Assembly: GCA_001247695.2 (NCBI GenBank)
Contig: LGRX02035173.1
Span: 1 to 64,000, forward strand
Direction of reading: 5' to 3'
DNA length: 64,000 nucleotides
DNA from: Cymbomonas tetramitiformis
Taxonomy: Eukaryota; Chlorophyta; Pyramimonadophyceae; Pyramimonadales; Pyramimonadaceae
Shown here one piece after another: positions 21,890 through 34,400 of the stretch; positions within the stretch are counted from its first letter, which is position 1, and each line of letters begins with the position of its first letter. The notes under the pieces were generated by a model, which was not told where the DNA came from, made no database searches, and was given only the letters and a program-made list of their open reading frames with translations. Made by a program: the position numbers and the translations under genes.

Positions 21890-22410
21890 GCTTTGACAAT
21901 CGTATACGATTGTCACGCTTGAGTCAGGGGGCCGGACCTAGCAGCTAGCACCCAAGCTTCACAATCGTATACGATTGTCACGCGTGAGTCAGGGGACCGG
22001 ACCTAGCGCCCAAGCTTCACAATCGTATATGATTGTCAAGCTTGAGTCAGGGGGCCGGACCTAGCGCCCAAGCTACAGTATCCCTACGTTGTCACGCGTG
22101 AGTCAGGGCGGACCCTAGCGCCCAAACTTCACTGTCATCTCCCAATTATCACACGCAGAAATCAAGGCAGACCTAGCGCCAAACTTCTGTCCCGGCATGT
22201 CCCAATTATCTGCGTGAGTCAAGGGGCCGGACCTAGCGCCCAAGCTTCACAATCGTATACGATTGTCACGCGTGAGTTAGGGGGCCGAACCTAGCGCCCA
22301 AGCTTCACAATCGTATACGATTGTCACGCGTGAGTCAGGGGACCGGTCAAAGCTTGCGACTACGGCAGGCTCGGACTCAGCTTTGACAATTGTATACGAT
22401 TGTCAAAGCT
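21890..22410. repeat. About 58-bp tandem array carrying the palindrome ACAATCGTATACGATTGT
   Basis: Copies with the perfect or near-perfect palindrome lie near 21896, 21960, 22018, 22248, 22305 and 22385. Each is followed by CACGCGTGAGTCAGGGG, CCGGACCTAGCGCCCAAGC and so on. Three units in the middle (22075-22240) have lost the palindrome but keep the flanks. Related single sites occur in the inverted arms near 21257, 23795 and 23855. Confidence 0.82.
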
Positions 22411-22439
22411 GGTGACGTTTTTTTTGTCTAATTCTTGAG

Positions 22440-22945
22440 TCTGTAGAAAAGTTGGTTTTGACAATCGGATGCGAATTTCAAAGTTGACTAAACTTCACTA
22501 CATTATGTGCGGAATGCAATCTTCATGCATACATTCTTCGAAAAATTTAGCACGGTTTTGCCCCATTCACTTTTTGGGGGCGGTTATCCATGGTTGCAGG
22601 CTTTTTTTCGGACAGGGGTTTAAGTCTTTAAGAGTTTGAAGCAAAAAAGTTGGTTTTGACAATCGGATACGAATGTCAAAGTTGACTAAACTTCACTATA
22701 TTATGTGCAGAATGTATTCTTCATGCATACATTCTTGAAATTTTGCACAGTTTTGCCCCATTTTGGGGGGGGGGTATTCATGGTTGCAGGCTTTTTTTCC
22801 AGGGGATTAAGCCTGTAAGAGTTTGTAACAAAACAGCTGGTTTTGACAATCGGATACGAATTTCAAAGTTGACTAAACTTCACTATATTATGTGCGGAAT
22901 GTATTCTCCATACATACATTCTTCGAAAAAGTTAGCGTTGTTTTG
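22440..22945. repeat. About 195-bp tandem repeat, three units
   Basis: TTGGTTTTGACAATCGGATR starts units near 22451, 22649 and 22839. All share CAAAGTTGACTAAACTTCAC and a G-run block. It lies inside the long-inverted-repeat element. Confidence 0.75.
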
Positions 22946-24394
22946 TCCCATTCATTTTTTATTTGGGTGGAGAGGGGAGGTTGGTGCTTTTTTTAAATAG
23001 CGATGTAAGATTCTATAATAACAAGCTGGATTTCCCTTATCTTCGCCCCCTCCCTGTTTGCGCCTGCCCCCCCAGCCCCCACCCCATTTCCACACGACCA
23101 TTGCATCAGATGGGCAAATTAACTTGATACTCGTGTTCCGCACATTTAAATCGCCAAAATATGTTGCCCCCATGCTTTGCCATCCAGCCTTGGTGGTTGG
23201 GTAGCGCCCCCTCAGGTATGCGCCCAAGAGGTAGCGAATTTTCACACCCATCCGACCAACCCCCTGCACAAAGCTCAGTTGGTTCACACCACTTGGATGA
23301 CCAAATCGACTTCCACTCACCTACCACCTTGTATGCACGACGTACATGACCCAATCTACCTCTGGGTACCGACCATATGCCCCACCATGGCCGTATGTGA
23401 CCACAACACACCGCCTTCCACGGGGTATAGGCTTCTCCATCAGGTGATGGAGAGGATATCCAGCTTAATAGGACATTGATTATGATTTTTTTGGGCTTGT
23501 AAATTGTTTGGGGGGCTTCATTTTGGGCTATTCATGCTCTACGTTAGATTTCCATTTTTTTAATTTTGGCTTTGAATTTTGCTCTACGTTAGATTTCAGA
23601 TTTCAGTTTTTGGAATGCTTGATTTCAGATTTTTTACATATTTCATTTTGCTCTGCGTTAGATTTCCAATTCTTTCGAGCGTTAAACAATATACAATGAT
23701 GACATTTTATATGGTATCACCTTCAAACTAGCGGGGGTCACCGCACTTTCAGAATATGCCTTGGGCGCTAGGTCCGACCCCCTGACTCATGTGTGACAAT
23801 CGTATACGATTGTCAAGCCTTGAAGCTAGGTCTGCACCCTTGACTCGCGTGTGACAATCGTATACGATTGTCAACCCTCAGTTGTAGTTAAGGCTCGACC
23901 CGTCCTAGGAAATAATGTACATAAAAAACCGGTTACCAAGTTTTCGCGTTTTATTTTCCACGTTCGCTCACAAGCAACCTACAGCTCCACCTCCAGCTCA
24001 GGTGAGACCTCCACATGCAACGGTTGGTTTCGCAACCTCGTTGACTATGACGCTGATGGCAACGAATTCGTTTATGATCGTGTACACGAACGGCCTTGTT
24101 CTGCGAATTTTGTTCTATGTATCTGTAATAGTATGGTCCATCCCATCGGTCCATCCTAGGAAATTCGTCTTGGGGGGAAGTGGGGGCAAACTGAGTGTAT
24201 GACGTTGACAAGGCGTCATGTGTTAAGTATGGGAAAAGTTATTTTATCGCGTTACATCCTTAAGTGTGGGCTTAAGTATGGCAACCCTAATCCAGCGTCT
24301 ATTTTGGTTTTTTGCTCGGCCGAAAAGTGGGCCGGGCGGCCGGGCGTCCAACTTTCCGTCCAACTATCCTATCTCGTAAACTAGCAAGCACATT

Positions 24395-27300
24395 AATATA
24401 AATACGTGTTTCAATAGATATTGTGGCAATGCTTGGAGGAGGACATCAAGAAGGAGATGGTGAACGATGACAGGGAAAAAAAGAAAAAAAGAAATTCAAA
24501 ACCACGCCCTTTGGGCGTATGAGTATACGATGATAGGGAGGTGGGCCTCGGCGGTTCCATGGGATTGCGAGGAAGGTGGACTCGGCAGCTTTTGTCGAAA
24601 CTTATATGAAACTTATATGGAGGAGGCAGTGGCGATTGGCCTAGATATTCAGCCGGTGAAGTCGGCGGCTTTCTCGCCTGAGGGGGACACCAGTTGCTTC
24701 GAGGTCGGGATGCCGGGTGCGCGGGGGGAGCTGGACTTCATCGATGTCTTGGGGGTGCCGGTGGGGAAGGCAGAGGCGGTCAGTGCGGAGATGTTGAGGA
24801 AGGTGGAGGAGTTATGTGCCATTCTGCCCCTCTTGAACAAGCTTGGGCATGCGCAGGCCCAGGGGCTCCTGCTTCGATTTTGTGCCCACCCGAGGCTGGG
24901 GTTCTGGCTGCGAGGTGTGCCGCCGGAGATGATGCGGGAGGCGGATGCGGAGCATGAGATGAGGATGCAGGGGGCGTTGCGGGACTTGCTACTTGGCGGT
25001 GGATTGGCGTGGCATTCCTGTGAGTTTACCACCCTCCCGCATGGGATGGGCCTGACTAAGGCGGCGAGGGTGAGCAGTGCGGCCTGGCTTGGTGGGTTTG
25101 CGCAAGTCTATATGCGGGAGCTCTTTCCGACAGTGACGGCGGGGACCGAGGAACTCAGGGCTGAGAGCAACTTGCCGTATGTCAATTCTTTGCAAGCGGC
25201 CATGCAGAAGATGTTGGAGGCGGTGGAGGTGATTGAGGAGGCAAGGGGAGAAAATGAGCATTTGCCACCACAAGTACCAAAGGCGGACGACGTTAAGAAG
25301 TTGAGTGATTACAACAGGTCTCAAAAGCGTGCCCAACGGGTCTATGCTGCTGTCCTCCACTCTGCGGATTGGCTTTGGCTGGCTGGTTGGCTGGGCGCCT
25401 CGGCTCCCCTGGTTTTTCTTGGTGACCTACAACAGCATTGGGCCGGCTTTCTTGAGGGGTGTTCCATGCTGCCCAACCCTGGAGCTCAGTTCGGCGGAAT
25501 ACTGAGTGGCCCTGCGGCACATTCTTCATGCGGAGCAGCCCCTCCTTGGCTAGGTGGAGGAGTGCCCCGATTGTCGAGGAGAGCGGGGTCCCACCGGGAT
25601 ACACTTAATGGCATGCCGGAGGGGAGCGGGGGCCGGGGGAGGAAACTGGTACTCTTTTATCCACCACAAACTGCAGAGGGTGCTATTCGAGGTGGCCAAG
25701 GCTGCTTATCCGTTGGCGTGTGCGTCGCACGATGACTTCGCGGGCCACCTGACCTACTCACGGAACCATTGCCCGGATGTGACAATGCTAGATGCGGAGG
25801 GACCGGGCCAGCATGCGCTCTTTGATGTGGCCAAGGCGCGGCCAATGTCAGACGCGCATTTGGGGGCGGCGAAGAAGGTAGAGGAGAGCAAGGTGGCGAC
25901 GTACGGGGATGTGCGCCCACATCACTTCATACCCTTTGGGGTGGAGGTGTACGGTGCGCTAGGGCCTACGGCGTATGGATTCCGAAGGAAGATGCAGCGG
26001 CGCTTCAGGGAGCGGCGGTACATGGAGGAGAACGCGGAAGGGGGAGAGCAGGTGGACGGCAACGAAGACGAGGACGAGGACGAGGACGAAGAGGCGGCAC
26101 ATGGCGAGGTTGTGGGCTGGAAGGAGAAGTGGGTCCGGCTGCTTTCTTCCGCGCTTGCACAAGGGGTCGCAGGGCTGATTATCAAGCGGGCTGTGGGACG
26201 GTGTCCGGCCGGAAGTGGGTGGCGCTGGGCTGGCGGAGAGCATGTGAGAGGTGGCATGGGCCCAGACCTAGATCGGGGGGACGCGGATCGACGGGAAGGG
26301 GCGGAGAGGTTGGCACTGATGGACAGAGCGTGGGAGGACGCGTTCGAGGAGACAGACTATGCCACGCAGGATGGATATGGTGGTGGGACGCAAGAATCTG
26401 AGGGAACGCAGCGTGAGCGGTCTCAGCAGGCTCCCGATGAGGTAGGCGAGGAAGGTGCGATGGCATCGAGGCTTTTGGAGAGCATGGAGGACGTGCGGCG
26501 GGAGGTGGAGCATCTGGGCACTGTGGGGGGTCAGGGAGGGGGCACCGCCGAGGCGCGATCTGGAGGGGCGCGGGCAGGCATAGGCGGGCTCAGCCAGGCG
26601 GCGTCAAGTGTCGAGGATATCTTGAATGAGTGGGATGACCTTTTGTCGCCGGGCCCGGGGAGTGGGGTCTGGACTCAGGAGCAGAGTGGGGCCTCGCCGG
26701 AGCAAGCAATGGCCTTGGCTGAGGGAGGGGTGGCCACCTTGATGGGGGCGAGCAGGCGGGTGGCCGGCCTTCTTGAGGGGGTTGTTGGCATGGGGGGAAC
26801 TGGTGAGGGTGACGGGGGAGATGTGGGGAGGCTCGCGGGTGGAGTTGACACACGCCGGGCCCTCAGAGCCCAGGGGCATCCCGGCAGCGATGACCACTTA
26901 CAACAGGTTGCACGGCAGCATACGGCATCTCATCAGCTTGTGTGCCCACCGGGCGAGGTTGCTGGCCGTGCCGGAACTAACAGTGAGCAGCTGTCGGGAG
27001 GGCGACGACCAGATGGTGAACTATCGGCCACGGGGAGGGCTTGGGACACACAGGTAACGGTGGGGATGGGACCTCAAGTAGGAACAGTGCGGCATGACAG
27101 TTGTAGGGCAAGTGTGGAGCGCATTGCTCAAGTTCGAAGCTTCCTCGCAAGGCAATCACAGAGAGGGCTTCAGTCATGTGGAGTTGGTGCGGGGGGTAGA
27201 GGGCTACAGGCGCAAGTAGGTGGTGGGTGCGCAAGTTCGGATGAGGGCAACCCGGTTTATCATTCTCAGCCCCTCGGGACAGCGCTTAGACATTCTAGCC

Positions 27301-27790
27301 GTGGCGTGGGTGGGCAAGCACTCTTGAGACCAGGCTCTAGGGCGTGTAGGGGCCAGCGGGGTGCAGTGGGATGTGGGCTTGGTGGTGAAGGGGTGGCTCG
27401 ATTGGCGGAGGTGAGCCGGCTTCAGAGACACAGCAGCAGTGCGCCGGCAGGGCAGTCGCAATGGGGCTCAGGTGGTCCAGTGAGGCTCAGGGAGCAGAGG
27501 GGCGGTCTTGCGCGTGAGCTTGGTGGTGGAGATGTGGCTCGCGTAGCTCGGGGGGCAGGGATGAGCGGGCTTCAGGCACAAGCCATCAGTGCGCGGGCGT
27601 TGCGGATGCAGATGGGCTCGGGTGGCTCAACGAGGCTTAGGGCGTCCCATTCTTCACGAGTGAGCTCCGGAGATTCCGGATAAGTGTCCCGAAGTGCGTG
27701 CTGAATCATTTGATCCCCGGCGTGGGTACATAGTGCAGCTGATCTTCTGCGGCTACGGGGTGCCAAAGGAGTCAGTACAAGGATAAGCAC
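24395..27790 (+). mobile_element. Degenerate non-LTR-like retroelement, copy 1
   Basis: It shares about 2.9 kb (24880-27790) with 38930-41860 at high identity. It extends further 5' into the RT palm/thumb than copy 2. The right shared end lies near 27790, inside a stretch after the ORF (GTCCCGAAGTG... to GGGGTGCCAAAGGAGTC). No target duplication or poly(A) tail is recognised. Confidence 0.6.
24467..27683 (+). pseudogene. RT tail plus restriction-like endonuclease protein, frameshifted and with stops
   Basis: The first part (frame from 24467) reads as the end of a non-LTR reverse transcriptase: IQPVKSAAFSPEG, then LGVPVG, then the thumb-like LLLRFCAHPRLGFWLRGVP. Compared with copy 2, a one-base length change near 25395 shifts the frame, and two sense codons have become TGA (about 25503) and TAG (about 25552). 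The second part (frame of 25554-27683) has a zinc motif CPDC...H..AC and PD...FDVAKARP, a PD-(D/E)XK restriction-like endonuclease pattern. It continues with an acidic stretch (EDEDEDEDEE) and a long Gly/Glu-rich tail. It cannot make the full protein. Confidence 0.6.
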
Positions 27791-28385
27791 AGGGAACTTG
27801 AGGTGCCAAGGACTCCTCCAGAACCAGATGAGAAGCAGAGCCCGAACGAGGCTACAACATGGGGAGAGGGGGGGGGTGCGCAACATATACGCACTTGGAA
27901 AGGTGAACAGGTGGACCTCTGGGCGAAACAAAGCAAAGTCCACGATGTGGTGGAGCAGCACAGAACACATTGCAAGGACAGAAAGAACCACTGAAAGGAC
28001 ACAAGGACCAATTTCGGATCACTGGAAGCGGCACCGAGCCATCGAACAAGTCGACTGTAGGGCTAGTCTTAGGGAACAACATCAACATGTGGTGGAAACC
28101 TCATGTTTCATTTTGTTCCCATTCAACTATAATTTTCATTTTGCAGGTTTCACTGGAAATATGGGGAACAGTGTTCCACTTGCACCGACCCCGAGTTCGA
28201 CCAAGTGCGCCATTCCATTATTTCATAGGCTTTGCGTGTTGCTGAGACACCTAGGATTCCAGATCTCAAAACATGTTTAAACTTGAGTTGTGTGGGATGT
28301 CCCACACAGTTCTAGCTCGGCAATAATTTTCCTCCGGGACTTAACAGTGGTGGGATGAGGGTGGGGTTGGGGTGCTCACCTGCAG
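27791..28385. other. No recognised gene
   Basis: Between the non-LTR copy and the first recognised Pmp-type exon I see no coding signal. Probably intron or 5' flank of the Pmp gene. Confidence 0.35.
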
Positions 28386-28463
28386 GCCACAGGCGGAGCT
28401 GTCATCATTGAATACGGATTTATGGAAGTAAGAAGCAGCACATTCAGCAAGAATCAAGCGCAG
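28386..28463 (+). CDS. Pmp gene exon: one repeat
   Basis: An acceptor (CACCTGCAG) and donor (CAG/GTGTGT) frame 26 codons: ATGGAVIIEYGFMEVRSSTF then SKNQAQ. This is the GGA[VI]...S.F..N.A repeat. Phase 0 at both ends. Confidence 0.6.
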
Positions 28464-31400
28464 GTGTGTTTGATTGGCAACATGCGGCAAATTGCTCAGA
28501 GTCTTTGGGCATCGGCTCAGCAACAATGCAATATGGGAATCTCTATGGTCTCTTAGCAACGCATGTGCAGCCTGCTACCACACCATAGCCAATGCCCAAG
28601 TGAAGTGGAGGTGAAAGGGTGGCACTCATGCTTCCACCAACACGACGGCCTGTTGAATAGCGCGTACGATGACCGTGAGGCAGCTGCATGGATGTGTGCC
28701 GGGGGGCGGTATGAGCTCAGGGTGGTGGAGGCGCCATTGCCGTTATGATGAAGAGTAGCTTGTTTTTACATCAGGACGTTCTCTTTGAGCAAAACACGGC
28801 TGGCTCCACAGGCAAAGCACACCTCACCAGCACCCTCCTAAGTGTGGTACACGAGTGTGAACTAGGGGCAGCGGGAGGACACCTGCACACCACAACCGAC
28901 ATGCTTACCTCGCTTCCCCGATCCGTGGCTCAATGCGTGTCTTTGGTCAAAGAGGGGGTTTTCTGACGCGCCAAGCCGCGTGCTGATATGCAAACTCCTG
29001 AGATGACACCGGTGTCCCATTCCTGCACCAATGAAAATTATTCTGCACGGTGAGTTCACAGATCTGAGATGAGAGCTGGATAACACTGCCATCCAACAGG
29101 CGTTGAAAATGAGCAAAATCAGTATACAGAGTTGCCAAAGTCAATTGTACTCGACTTCCGTGCAAGGGGAGCAACCAACTTGCATCACCCACCCTCCAGC
29201 AACCTGGAGAAGCTATACGAGACAGCAGACTCCTGGGCTTTGCTGCACCCTTCACTTGCAAGTTCCTGGCCTTATCAGTTCCTAAGCAGGCTTCGGGAGA
29301 AGCCTACATACCCCTCTAGGAAATTACATTCCCCCCAGAGCTGCCAGATTACCCCCCAGACTATGTGCCCAACGGCTTGTGAGACAGTACTTGAAGCGCT
29401 CGATCACTGTTTTGGAATAAGCAGATGAAAAATAAGGGGGGGGATATGTGAAAATTGACTAGTGGCATGCATACATGGATACCCTGTTCGGATACAATGT
29501 CACCAAAATACTCAGCCGGCGAAGCCGGGGACTCCTGGCGGCATGCAACAAGAGATGCCACACGTGCAATGGGGCACTAAAACACACAAGAGCATAATCC
29601 GCAGGTGGCGCACTGTACTGTGCAATGAGCTCCATGGTCCGTTTCTTCACCCTCTCCGTGCTATTGGCCAACTCCGCGTCGCAAGGTGAGCTCCACCCCC
29701 CCGTCGGCCAGCACTGATAAACACTTAAAACACGTTTCCCTTTTGCTACAAAGACATCCACATTTGCCTAAAGGCATCACTTTCATTCAAGATTGTGTCT
29801 ACTAGCAAACTGTCAAATCACATTTTACTGAAAGTCCCACTGTCTACCTGACACTGTATAATTTGACCAGGCAGACCATATAAAAGGCTTACAGAGATAC
29901 TTGGGTTGGGAGAGGAGGGGATGTAAAAGGAATAGAGCTGTGGCCAATATATACATTTGCCACTTCTCTCAAATTGGTCCTGTTATAGAGTCACACGTGT
30001 CACAGGCCACATACATTGATTTTTTAATGGATGCCAAACCCATAATATTCCACACTAAGCTTCAATTTGATCTGTTATTGTTTGCTATAAACCCACATTT
30101 GCCATGATCAGAGATAAATTGTAGGCGCACTGGAAACTTCTCCTGTAAGCTACTCTACGGTGCCATCCACTCAAAGATGTGCTGCATATACTCGTCGGGC
30201 ACGCCCGCAGGGTCGATGTACCGGTGTACGGCACTGAACAGTCGTGACCATCCCCCCAAAAATACGACTTTCTCCAACACTGTATGTGCCCACGGTTTGG
30301 GCATGAGTGTTAGCTTTTTTTCGAGTGTTGCACGCAGAAAGGTGACTTCCCTCCGAGCCGGGGAGGCGCCTCAGCGTGTCCAGAGTAAGCTGGATCCAAT
30401 CATTAGCCAACGAGGCACCCACGAAGGGGCCCCGATCGCCCGGCTCCCAGTAGCTGCCTTTTACGTCTCCCGTCGGAGTCTGCGATGCCTCGGTCCTCTT
30501 CTAGTCCAGGTCCCGATGTACCTGCCAGTTCTCGAGTACTCCGTGGTTGGCCACAATGATTTTGGTTAAATTGGAGCCTGCAGAATATAGAGGTTTCTGT
30601 GCCGGTAGATCAATCAGGGCTTCCTGAGCCGTTAGATCAAATCAGCAATTGAGTTAGATCTGACGCCAAGAATATTTAGGAGTTCCGACAACGGAAATCC
30701 GCAGCTCTGTTCTTTTGCCTTCGCAAAAGAACTTCATAATTTTTTCTCACGGAAAATCCTTACTGTAGTGCAGCACACTGCGAATTGTTACCGCACATTT
30801 TTACGTTACTCTGGAAGTTTACAACCTTTGACGACTTGAAGAAATGGCTGACAAAAATAGCGCAGATACGGACTCCAAGAAGAGTGAGTCGGCTGCGAAG
30901 GAAGACCCAAAAGTGCGCGAGCCGGAATCCGGGATGAAGTTCTGCTAAAGCAACAGTCGGCAATGATGAAGCTCGTGATGCAGCAGATGACGGACCTCAA
31001 CGCGCGTGTGGAGGTCGCTGAAGCGACGGCCGCAAAAGCCGTCTCTCAAGGTGGCGCAAACGCGTAGAGCGGTGACGCAGAGTTGGAGCAATTGAAGAGG
31101 CTTCCTTACGTGCCTCCCGTCGCGGGAAATCTGTTTCCAGCGCGACCTGCTACACCGGACACCGACATGCCCCAGATGCACGACCTGTGCAACGACAAGA
31201 CGTACGACACCCTCTCCAAACGCACTAATTCCTCGATGCGTTACGAGCACTTGGTGCTCGCTCCTGCTCTCTCGTACATGCACGACGCGATCGCGTATTC
31301 CGAGGTGACGCTGGACTGGCTTTAGGAGGAGAAGGATCCTGCAACGTTGGAGGACATTGGTGAGCGCGTCTACACCGCTCACAACACGATGAAGGGCGTT

Positions 31401-34400
31401 TTCGCACTGCTCTCAAACCGATATACTATGATCCAGCTCAGGGCAGGCATGGAATCGGACGCGACTTCCCAGCGGGCGGTGGAGCTGGCAAGGGTGAAGG
31501 CGGCCGCGGCAGCGGCAAGGGAGATAAGGGGCTTGGGCGTGGAGCCCAAGCCCAAACCTAACTCTCCGATCAGGAGGGTGTTGGACGCCTTGCGCCCCTC
31601 GGGGCGTCCAACGGAAAGAACCCACCCTGCAGGAAAGCGTGCGGAGCAGAAGGGGGGCATGGCGCGCAGCTGGCGCGAACTCCGAGGTGATGGGGTGGAT
31701 CAGCAACCTTAGGGGCCAAGATGCGCTAGGTCGCCAAGGCGCCTCTGCCTTTCGATCACGGAGTGTCTCTGGCCGACGCCACCCCTCCGCAGCTGGAGTG
31801 GATGCGCGCAGAGACCGAGCGGTGTCTCAAAACGGGCGCATGGGTGAGAGCCCCCGGGAGCCGTCGCATTTCCCTATGCCGTCACATAGTGGTCACATGC
31901 ATAATTCAACGTTAGGAAGTTTTGAAAGTCACGGGAATTTCAGGGATGAATTCTAAGACACACACAAAAGTCTGATTTTGAAAAAAAAATATTTTTAGAG
32001 AATTATTGGCCGAAAACCGCTGTTTTCGGGCTGTTTTCTGCATTTTAGGCCTTTTTTTGGCTCAAATTGCCTTACGCCTACGGTTTAATGGTATGTTTGC
32101 GAAGTTTTGAAGGTTGCCTTACCCCACCACAGCAATTCCAAGGCCCACACAAAAGTTTGTTTTTGAAAAATATATATTTTTTGAGAAATATGGGCCGAAA
32201 ACCGTTGTTTTCGGGATGTTTTCTGCATTTTTGGCCTTTTTTGGCTCAAATAGCCTTACGCCTACGGTTTAATGTTATGTTTTCAAAGTTTTGAAGGTTG
32301 CCTTACCCCACCACAACAATTCCAAGGCCCACACAAAAGTCTGTTTTTGAAAAATTTTCATTTTTTGAGAAATATGGGCTGAAAACCGTTGTTTTCGGGA
32401 TGTTTTCCGCATTTTAGGCCTTTTTTGGCTCAAATAGCCTTATGCCTACGGTTTAATGTTATGTTTGCGAAGATTTGAAGGTTGACTTACCCCACCTCAA
32501 CAATTCTAAGGCCCACACAAATGTCTGTTTTTGAAAAAAATTGGTTTTGTGAGAAATATGGGCCGAAAACCGTTGTTTTCGGGTTGTTTTCTGCATTTAG
32601 GCCTATTTTGGCTCAAATAGCCTTACGCCTACGGTGTAACGTATGTTTTCAAAGTTTTGAAGGTTGCCTTACCCCACCACAACAATTCCAAGGCCCACAT
32701 AAAAGTCTGTTTTTGAAAAATTTTCATTTTTTGAGAAATATGGGCCGAAAACCGTTGTTTTCGGGTTGTTATCTGCATTTTAGGCCTATTTTGGCTCAAA
32801 TAGCCTTACGCCTACGGTATAATGTTATGTTTGCGAAGGTTTGAAGGTTGCTTTACCCCACCACAACATATATAAGGCACAACGAGTTTTTGGAATGAAG
32901 AAAATAAAGTAAAATGCTGAGAAAAAAAGTCAATTTCGGGTTGTTTTTGGCATTTTAGGTAATTTTTGGCTCATGTTGCCTTATGCCTACGGTGTAATGA
33001 TACATTTTTTTCAGGTTTGAAGCTTGCCTTACCTCACCACAACCTATCTAAGGCACAACGAGTTGTTTGAATGAAGAAATGATCTTCATTTGCCTGATAA
33101 CTCGTCTGTTTCGGGCTCTTTTCGGCTAATTTTCATAATATCAGATCTATTTTTGATAATAATGCCTTATGCCCATGGTGTAATGATGCATTTTTTCAGG
33201 TTTGAAGCTTACTTAACCCCAAGGCCACAATTCTAAGGCACAACCAGTTTTTGGAATAAGGCAAACCATTAATTTGCTTGAAAAAATTTGTATGTTACAC
33301 CTTGACCGTCCGCCTATATTCTTGAGGCACAAGATGCACGAGATAGGCACGGGAGGTGATCAAAATAGCAATCCTAGGATGCGTTGATGCTCCGCATCGG
33401 ATAGATGATAATAATCTTTCCTTCCTATTCTGCGTTTGGTCATGATCATATCTACACATGCAATGTGGTGAGAATATGTAAGGCATTTTTTACTAGTGTC
33501 CACAAAGTACTCCGTGCACGTCTCTTCATCACGTCATTCCAAGAAGCGGCCTTCCACAACATATTCTCCACACGTTGCATACGCCCCTTCCCCCGCCGGG
33601 CTGCAGTAATCGTCCTTCATCCCCGCCGGATCTTCAACCAATTGCACTCCACCAAGCGCCTTCACTAAATAGTAGGAGTGCAACTCATCCCCCCCAGATG
33701 GCCGTGCAAAAATGCTCCCCCGCGCAACCATCACGCCCATCTCATGCGCGGCCTCCGCCGCTTGACGTCGTGTTTGCCGGGCTTGCGTTGCCTCTTTCAC
33801 CGTCAAAGTGAACGGCACCCACTCGTCCACATGGCTCCTGTAGTGGCACCCCGCACTATCCGGGTGCGCCCGCTCGCACTGAGCATAGCAGTACTCACAA
33901 TAGCACTGCCGGTCCCGCTTCAAACCCACCAACAGCCCAACCCCCGCGCGCACGGAGTGCAATCGGAGGGTTCGGTCGACCGTGTCAAAGACCGGACCCG
34001 ATTCATCCACGTCGCCTTTTTCCACTAGGAAAAAGAACCGCTTGCAAAACTGTGAGCCTCGGTTCCATGCGGTGTCCTTAGGGTCTTGCAGCCTTTCAAC
34101 ACAAAATTGTCATAAATGCCTGGCGCATGTTATTCCGCCATACCACTTGTCCGGGGTGGCCATCACCGCCAGACTCACCTCATGCTTGACAATCACCCCC
34201 ATTGCATCTTGCTCGCCTCGTGCGTGGGCTGTCTCAAATAAGTTGCGCTGGCATGGGATCCAAGCCCTCTCACCCACTCCGCGCGCATCGGGCGGCCGCG
34301 CGCTCTCCACGACGTCCGCAAATGCCGTTCCGCACTTGTTCTGCACCGCGCTCCCATCCGCCCACTCGTGTACGAATTTCGGCAGCGGGATGCCTCTCTT

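Larger units (their letters stand above)
20627..24374. mobile_element. Non-autonomous element with very long imperfect inverted termini
   Basis: The left end (GATAGGATAGATGGCCGGAA) is the reverse complement of the right end (CAACTTTCCGTCCAACTATC at about 24350-24370). Matching continues inward in opposite order: the GGCCGGGCGGCC block, TTAAGTATGG/CCATACTTAA words, a TCCTAGGATGGACCGATGGG block (20875-20894 against about 24135-24160), and TCTAACGTAGAGC blocks (21350-21404 against 23534-23600). Arms are about 850 bp each, with a diverged middle part. No transposase ORF is visible inside. Confidence 0.7.

Noticed and set aside
21890..22410. CRISPR-like array
   Set aside because: Repeats are regular but the units are continuous satellite without unique spacers, and the surroundings are eukaryotic with spliced genes.
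25554..25735. Overlapping frames after the shift in non-LTR copy 1
   Set aside because: Comparison with copy 2 shows which frame is coding; the other is a shadow.
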